Source: Opitutaceae bacterium (GTDB lineage: Bacteria; Verrucomicrobiota; Verrucomicrobiia; Opitutales; Opitutaceae). From it: a stretch of 64,000 nt of DNA. The stretch is from the NCBI GenBank assembly GCA_003151515.1, contig PLXS01000030.1, positions 15,757-79,756 on the forward strand, in the 5' to 3' direction. Positions 59,983 to 64,000 of the stretch are shown here, one piece after another (positions within the stretch are counted from its first letter, which is position 1; the number at the start of each line of letters is the position of its first letter). Made by a program: the position numbers and the translations under genes. The notes beneath the pieces were generated by a model. The model worked only from the letters and a program-made list of their open reading frames with translations. It was not told the DNA's origin and searched no databases.

Positions 59983-60468
59983 ATGCAACTGAGACTCTGC
60001 AAGATCATCGTCACGGCCCTCTCGTCGCTCTTCCTGCTCGTCGTCGTCTTCAACAACCTGTCCGACCCGAACTCCAACTACCAGTTCGTGCGCCACGTCC
60101 TGAGCATGGACACGACCTTCCCCGGCAACGCCGGCATGTACCGCGCGATCCGAACGCCCATAATCCACAAGGTCTTCTACGCTTCGATCATCGGGTGGGA
60201 GGCCCTCTCGTGCGTGCTGATTGGCGCCGGGTCGGTGCGCCTTTGGAGGGCCCGCGGCGCCCCTGCCGCGGACTGGAGGAGGGCCAAGGGCCTGGCCTCG
60301 CTGGGGCTCACGGCGGGCCTCGTCCAGTGGTACCTCGCATTCATAACCGTCGGCGGCGAGTGGTTCCTCATGTGGCAGTCGCGGGTGTGGAACGGCCAGG
60401 AGGCGGCCTTCCGTCTCTTCGCGTTCATGGCCCTGACGCTTCTCTTCCTGAACCAGGCCGACGACTAG
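59983..60468 (+). CDS. DUF2165 small integral membrane protein
   Basis: 161 residues, about four membrane helices. Family pattern: VFNNLSDPNSNYQFVRHVLSMDTTFPGN then YRAIRTPIIHKVFYASIIGWEALSCVLIGAG and GGEWFLMWQSRVWNGQEAAFRLF. Function unknown. Located after the amidohydrolase, probably co-transcribed; a role as a membrane partner or permease accessory for the pathway is only a guess. Confidence 0.88.
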   Translation: MQLRLCKIIVTALSSLFLLVVVFNNLSDPNSNYQFVRHVLSMDTTFPGNAGMYRAIRTPIIHKVFYASIIGWEALSCVLIGAGSVRLWRARGAPAADWRRAKGLASLGLTAGLVQWYLAFITVGGEWFLMWQSRVWNGQEAAFRLFAFMALTLLFLNQADD

Positions 60469-60522
60469 GCCAACCGTCCCCCTGCCGGGTGGCGCGGGAC
60501 CGGCCGAATCCGGGGCCGGCCG

Positions 60523-61788
60523 CTAGCCGACCCGGTCGAGGACCCAGGGGACCACGGGACTCTGCGGGTCGTTGAAGATTACCTGGATCCCGGCCGTGAG
60601 CCCGGAGGCGAGAGGCACGGGGATGGCGAGCGCCGGCAGCCCGGCGAGGCTCGCCGGCGCGGTCAGCGAAAGCATGCGCAGCCGGTTCGCCGGCGTGCAG
60701 TCCGCCTTCGCAAGGGCGGCGAACGGGGCCGAAGGCATCGCGAGAAAGTCAAACGAGAGGAAGTACCGGGTCCAGACGAGGATGAGCGAAGCCTGGCTTG
60801 ACTCGACCGCCGCGACCTGCGCCGGCGAAATGGACCGCGCCCTGTCGATGCGCTCGCGCACGAGCGGGCCGTAGCGCTCGCGCTGCCGGTCGGCCCATTT
60901 CTTGTGGAATTTCCACGCCTCGACCCCGGCCAGGACGCCGTAGACCTCGGCCGAGGGCTCGAACCTGTGCACGAGCTCCTCGCTCGTGGCCGCGTCCGCC
61001 GGCACCGTGAATGCCGCGGCGGCCTTCCGGCAGGCGGCCGCGACCTCCGGGTCGACTCCCGGCATCTCCAGGTAGCACCCGCGGGGGGCCCTCTCGCTCG
61101 TTCGCATGCCGGCGAGCAGGGCCGTCGTGGTGCGCATGTCGCGCGCCGTCCCCGTGAACCACCCCGCGGTGTCGTAGCTTGGCGCCAGGGGCACGGCGTC
61201 GGAGATGAGCGGCGAGCGCGGGACCCCCCGGAAGCCGAAAAGGCCGCAGAACGCGGCCGGCACCCTTATGGAGCCGCCCGTGTCGCTGCCGACGGCAAGC
61301 GGCACGATGCCGGCGGCGACGGCGGCCGCCGAGCCGCTGCTTGATCCGCCGGACGTGCGCCCGGGGAAGCCCGGGCGCTCGCAGTCCCCGTAATGGGCGT
61401 TCTCGCCGGTCAGGCCCCAGGCGAACTCGAACATGTGGGTCTTTCCCGCCAGGACGGCGCCGGCGGCGCCCAGCTCGCGCACGATCCTCGAGCCCATGGC
61501 CGGGGCGGGCCGCACCTCCGGGAGGAACGAGGACCCGGCAAATGTCGGCATCCCCTCGGCGTCAAAGAGGTCCTTCGCGAGGTAGGGAACGCCGCGAAGC
61601 GGGCCGGCCGGTGCCGCGGCGAACGCCGCCTCGAGGGCCCTCCCCTCCAGGAGCACAGCCAGGGCCGCGCGCCGCTGCGCCGCGCCGAGGCCGGAATCCG
61701 CCCGGCGCAGCACCTCGGCCGCCGCGCCTTCGGGAGGCAGTTGCTGCCATTGCTCGAACGTCATTCGCAAGGGATGATTATGCTCCAC
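60523..61788 (-). CDS. Amidase (amidase signature family)
   Basis: 421 residues. Ser-cisSer-Lys hydrolase. Catalytic residues by spacing: Lys72 ([13 protein letters not shown]), Ser149 in [18 protein letters not shown], and nucleophile Ser173 in [14 protein letters not shown]; Ser149 and Ser173 are 24 apart, as in known members. It hydrolyses a C-N amide bond, perhaps of the product made by the neighbouring amidohydrolase. The start is uncertain: GTG at 61788 or ATG at 61764 (MTFEQWQQ). A 16-bp palindrome lies 78 bp upstream. Convergent with the DUF2165 gene. Confidence 0.93.
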   Translation of the reverse strand: MEHNHPLRMTFEQWQQLPPEGAAAEVLRRADSGLGAAQRRAALAVLLEGRALEAAFAAAPAGPLRGVPYLAKDLFDAEGMPTFAGSSFLPEVRPAPAMGSRIVRELGAAGAVLAGKTHMFEFAWGLTGENAHYGDCERPGFPGRTSGGSSSGSAAAVAAGIVPLAVGSDTGGSIRVPAAFCGLFGFRGVPRSPLISDAVPLAPSYDTAGWFTGTARDMRTTTALLAGMRTSERAPRGCYLEMPGVDPEVAAACRKAAAAFTVPADAATSEELVHRFEPSAEVYGVLAGVEAWKFHKKWADRQRERYGPLVRERIDRARSISPAQVAAVESSQASLILVWTRYFLSFDFLAMPSAPFAALAKADCTPANRLRMLSLTAPASLAGLPALAIPVPLASGLTAGIQVIFNDPQSPVVPWVLDRVG

Positions 61789-61865
61789 ATTGCCCGGAAC
61801 GGCAATCCCTTAGGCCGGGTTTCGCCGGCGCCCGCGCGGGCAGCGCCGCCCATGCCGCGGCCATT

Positions 61866-61881
61866 ATTGGACATGTCCAAT
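61866..61881. promoter_or_regulatory. 16-bp perfect palindrome upstream of the amidase gene
   Basis: ATTGGACATGTCCAAT is fully self-complementary. It sits between the amidase gene (minus) and the small gene before recA (plus), and contains TTGGAC, so it may overlap a -35 box. The form fits a dimeric regulator of GntR, TetR or similar type; no regulator gene is next to it. Confidence 0.55.
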
Positions 61882-61942
61882 TAATGCCTTGACTTGGCCC
61901 CCCCGCGGGCCATTCCTGCGCCTCCCCCGCACCAACAAGCCC

Positions 61943-62287
61943 GTGAGCCGCCCCGCAGCAGGCCAGCCACCCATCCAACTTGTCCGCTTCACCCGGCGGA
62001 TCGAGCGCCAGTGCCGCATCCCCGGCCTGGCGGTGCCGGAATGGGCCGTGTGCGACGCGATCGTGAACGGGGCCCGGGCCGAGGCGCCCCGGCGCGGCCC
62101 GCGCGGCGGCAGGGTTTTCCGGTTCGAGAGGACCTACCCGGCGGGACCGGCGCCGCAGGGCCCCATGGGGGGCTTTTGCGGGCGGGTTGCCGTCCTTGGG
62201 GAGCTCACGGGCCGCGGCTGCACCGCTCTTCGGCTGCTTTGGCCCGCAAGGGGAGGCAAGAAATCTGGGATGGTCTGGGATTTTTGA
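61943..62287 (+). CDS. Small protein of unknown function before recA
   Basis: 114 residues if started at the GTG 61943 ([31 protein letters not shown]); a TTG at 61889 is an alternative. The frame has the coding-like pattern of neighbouring genes, and segments such as [18 protein letters not shown] and [20 protein letters not shown] look folded. No family recognised. It ends 16 bp before the recA ATG, so it may share its transcript. A competing plus-strand frame overlaps the same region, which lowers confidence. Confidence 0.4.
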   Translation: MSRPAAGQPPIQLVRFTRRIERQCRIPGLAVPEWAVCDAIVNGARAEAPRRGPRGGRVFRFERTYPAGPAPQGPMGGFCGRVAVLGELTGRGCTALRLLWPARGGKKSGMVWDF

Positions 62288-62303
62288 ATCGCGCCGTTTC
62301 AAA

Positions 62304-63416
62304 ATGAATGCGTCAACAGGGGCCCCCCTCAAAGCCATGTCCAAAGCCACTCCCGTCAAAGCCATAGAGACAAAGGCCGCGTCCCAGTCCGCCACGCCGG
62401 GCCGGGACAAGAACATCGAGCTCGCCATATCCTCCATCACGAAGCAGTTCGGCGAGGGCTCGATCATGCGCCTTGGGAGCAACACCAAGATGAAGGTCGA
62501 GACCCTCTCGACGGGCTCGCTGGCGATCGACCTCGCGCTCGGGGTCGGCGGCCTCCCTCTGGGGCGAATTATCGAGGTCTACGGTCCGGAGTCGTCGGGA
62601 AAGACGACCTTCTGCCTGAGCGTGATCGCGGAGTGCCAGCGCAAGGGCGGGCTCGCCGCATTCATAGACGTGGAGCATGCGCTGGACCCGAAGTACGCCC
62701 GCGTGGTCGGCGTGAAGCTCGACGACCTGCTCGTCTCCCAGCCGGACAGCGGCGAGGACGCCCTGAACATCACCGAGACGCTCATACGCTCCAACTCGAT
62801 AGACCTGATCGTCCTTGATTCGGTGGCGGCCCTCATCTCGAAGCAGGAGCTGGACGGCCAGATGGGCGACCAGCAGATGGGCAGCCAGGCGCGGCTCATG
62901 TCCCAGGCGATGCGCCGGCTGACCGCGGTCGTCAGCAAGACGAAGTGCGTGTGCGTGTTCACCAACCAGATCCGCGAGAAGATTGGCGTCATGTTTGGCA
63001 ACCCCGAGACGACGCCGGGCGGCCGCGCCCTCAAGTTCTTCTCGTCGATCCGCATCGACATCCGCCGCAAGGACCAGATCAAGACGCCGGAGGGCCGCGT
63101 CGTCGGCAACCGCACCAAGATCAAGGTGGTCAAGAACAAGGTCGCCCCCCCGTTCACGGAGTGCGAGTTCGACATCATGTACGACGAGGGCATCTCGTCG
63201 ACCGGCTCGCTCCTCGACCTGGGCATCGAGCACAAGATCCTGGAGAAGAAGGGGGCCTGGATAACCTACCAGGGGGACCTCGTCGGCCAGGGCCGCGACG
63301 CCGCGAAGCAGGCGCTGCGCGAGAAGCCCGAGCTCGCCGAGAATATAAAGAAGGCGATCCTGGAGAAGGTGAACGTCACGGGCGGAACCGTGGTGACCGG
63401 CGATCCCGCGGTCTGA
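62304..63416 (+). CDS. recA: Recombinase RecA
   Basis: ATP-dependent DNA strand-exchange protein for homologous recombination and SOS induction. 370 residues from the ATG at 62304; ATG 62337 (MSKATPVKA) is an alternative start. Walker [10 protein letters not shown] (94-102), [18 protein letters not shown], Walker [12 protein letters not shown], loop L1 around [21 protein letters not shown], loop L2 [22 protein letters not shown], and [20 protein letters not shown]. The C-terminus [14 protein letters not shown] is short and less acidic than in E. coli. No clear LexA box was seen in the short upstream gap. Confidence 0.98.
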   Translation: MNASTGAPLKAMSKATPVKAIETKAASQSATPGRDKNIELAISSITKQFGEGSIMRLGSNTKMKVETLSTGSLAIDLALGVGGLPLGRIIEVYGPESSGKTTFCLSVIAECQRKGGLAAFIDVEHALDPKYARVVGVKLDDLLVSQPDSGEDALNITETLIRSNSIDLIVLDSVAALISKQELDGQMGDQQMGSQARLMSQAMRRLTAVVSKTKCVCVFTNQIREKIGVMFGNPETTPGGRALKFFSSIRIDIRRKDQIKTPEGRVVGNRTKIKVVKNKVAPPFTECEFDIMYDEGISSTGSLLDLGIEHKILEKKGAWITYQGDLVGQGRDAAKQALREKPELAENIKKAILEKVNVTGGTVVTGDPAV

Positions 63417-63592
63417 CGCGGACGGAAAGCGGGAGGGCCCGGCGGCGACCGCGCGCCGGAGAAGGCTCGCGGGGAGGTATTTCTTGCCTATGAATCCCCG
63501 TCGTGAAAAACCTCGCCTCCCCCGTCATCAACCAGCGCGGGAGGGCTGCGCATAGCCCGGACGGCGCCCCGCTGCCCGCAGGCCCCCATCGC

Positions 63593-64000
63593 ATGAATGC
63601 CATCCGCACAACCGCAGCAGCGGCCCTCCTCCTCGGGCTCTCCTCGGCGTTCGCGATCGCGGACACCCCGGCGGCCCCGGCCTCGACCCCGATAGCCCCG
63701 GTCCCGCCTGGCGTGGCGCTGCGGGCCGCGACCGTCAGGGTCGCCGTTGCCCCCGACCACCGCGACTGGACCTACAGGGTCGGAGAGACCGCGCACTTTA
63801 AGGTGACGGTGACGGCGGACAGCGAGCCGATCGACGGCGTCAGCGTGACGTACACGGTCGGCCCCGACATGTTCCCCGGGGAGAAGAGGATCGCGGCGCT
63901 CCCGCTCGAGGGCATGACGGTCGACGCCGGCACGATGAGCGAGCCGGGCTTCCTGCGCTGCATCGTGACGGCGCAGGTTGCGGGGCAGAGTTACCGGGGC
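63593..64000 (+). CDS. Secreted acetylxylan esterase-like protein (5' part, cut by window)
   Basis: 136 codons from the ATG at 63593 to the right edge. Signal peptide MNAIRTTAAAALLLGLSSAFA IA, Pro/Ala linker, then a beta-sandwich domain DHRDWTYRVGETAHFKVTVTADSEPIDGVSVTYTVGPDMFPGEKR and EPGFLRCIVTAQVAGQSYRG. I associate this arrangement with the N-terminal domain of AXE1-type acetylxylan esterases; the catalytic domain would lie beyond the window, so the family call is provisional. The gap from recA (63417-63592) shows no gene or clear terminator. Confidence 0.55.
   Translation, partial: MNAIRTTAAAALLLGLSSAFAIADTPAAPASTPIAPVPPGVALRAATVRVAVAPDHRDWTYRVGETAHFKVTVTADSEPIDGVSVTYTVGPDMFPGEKRIAALPLEGMTVDAGTMSEPGFLRCIVTAQVAGQSYRG

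Noticed and set aside
60500-60519. Hairpin CCGGCC / GGCCGG between the DUF2165 and amidase genes as a bidirectional terminator
   Set aside because: Stem of only 6 bp and no U-tract on either strand.
62200-62304. Search for an SOS (LexA) box before recA
   Set aside because: No convincing inverted repeat of a LexA type was seen in the gap or just upstream.
1-64000. tRNA, rRNA, CRISPR arrays, prophage and integrases
   Set aside because: None seen. T-loop-like strings occur only inside protein genes, and no regularly spaced repeats of CRISPR size are present.

Overview
The window comes from a high-GC Gram-negative bacterium, most probably a member of the Verrucomicrobiota close to Opitutaceae. 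The clues are a TonB-dependent receptor with the LSPFEV motif after its signal peptide and an NVFSF carboxy end, UnbV/ASPIC repeat proteins, an N-terminal GYF_2 membrane protein, and Mo-cofactor, miaB, gmk and recA genes of non-proteobacterial gene order. No rRNA, tRNA, CRISPR array or prophage was seen. The assignment is inference from protein style; no database was searched.

Layout. 1-3955: an MdtAB-type RND efflux operon running off the left edge. 4263-5450: a class II Fic protein whose promoter carries four copies of TGCCGAT in two pairs. 5795-16243: an alpha-glucan utilization operon (TonB receptor, beta-phosphoglucomutase, MFS sugar transporter, GH65 phosphorylase, GH87 glucanase), followed upstream by a giant UnbV/FG-GAP protein, a GT-C membrane protein, a decayed paralog of that protein joined to a phosphoesterase scrap, and a LacI regulator (to 25547). 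This stretch looks less GC-rich than its flanks and may be an acquired island. 25767-33849: housekeeping genes gnd, moaE-moaD-moaC-moeA, divergent moaA, gmk and miaB. 33900-34894: an intact IS1595-family element with 24-bp inverted repeats and an 8-bp target duplication, lodged between miaB and an alkD-like gene. 34957-44750: alkD-like, an unknown gene, DAHP synthase, a protein with a threefold repeated domain, rsuA, and an EmrA-EmrB-TolC efflux operon.

44805-48212 ends in a four-gene minus-strand operon: a secreted Cys-rich precursor with two CKGQNSCKGxGGC units, an MNIO (DUF692) enzyme, its DUF2063 partner and a DoxX protein. This is a bufferin-like peptide modification system, probably for copper or other metal stress. 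An intrinsic terminator ends exactly at the start codon of the MNIO gene.

48366-61788 is a catabolic or uptake region: two paralogous NMT1/THI5-type binding lipoproteins, one complete ABC transporter, a TonB receptor, an FAD oxidase, a cytosine-deaminase-like amidohydrolase, a DUF2165 membrane protein, an amidase, a hydroxyacid dehydrogenase and a cytochrome c. It looks like a pathway for a small nitrogen-containing compound whose identity cannot be read from sequence. 61943-64000: a small unknown gene, recA, and the start of an acetylxylan-esterase-like gene cut by the right edge. Many genes overlap by 4 bp (ATGA or GTGA), which marks the operons clearly and settles several start codons.
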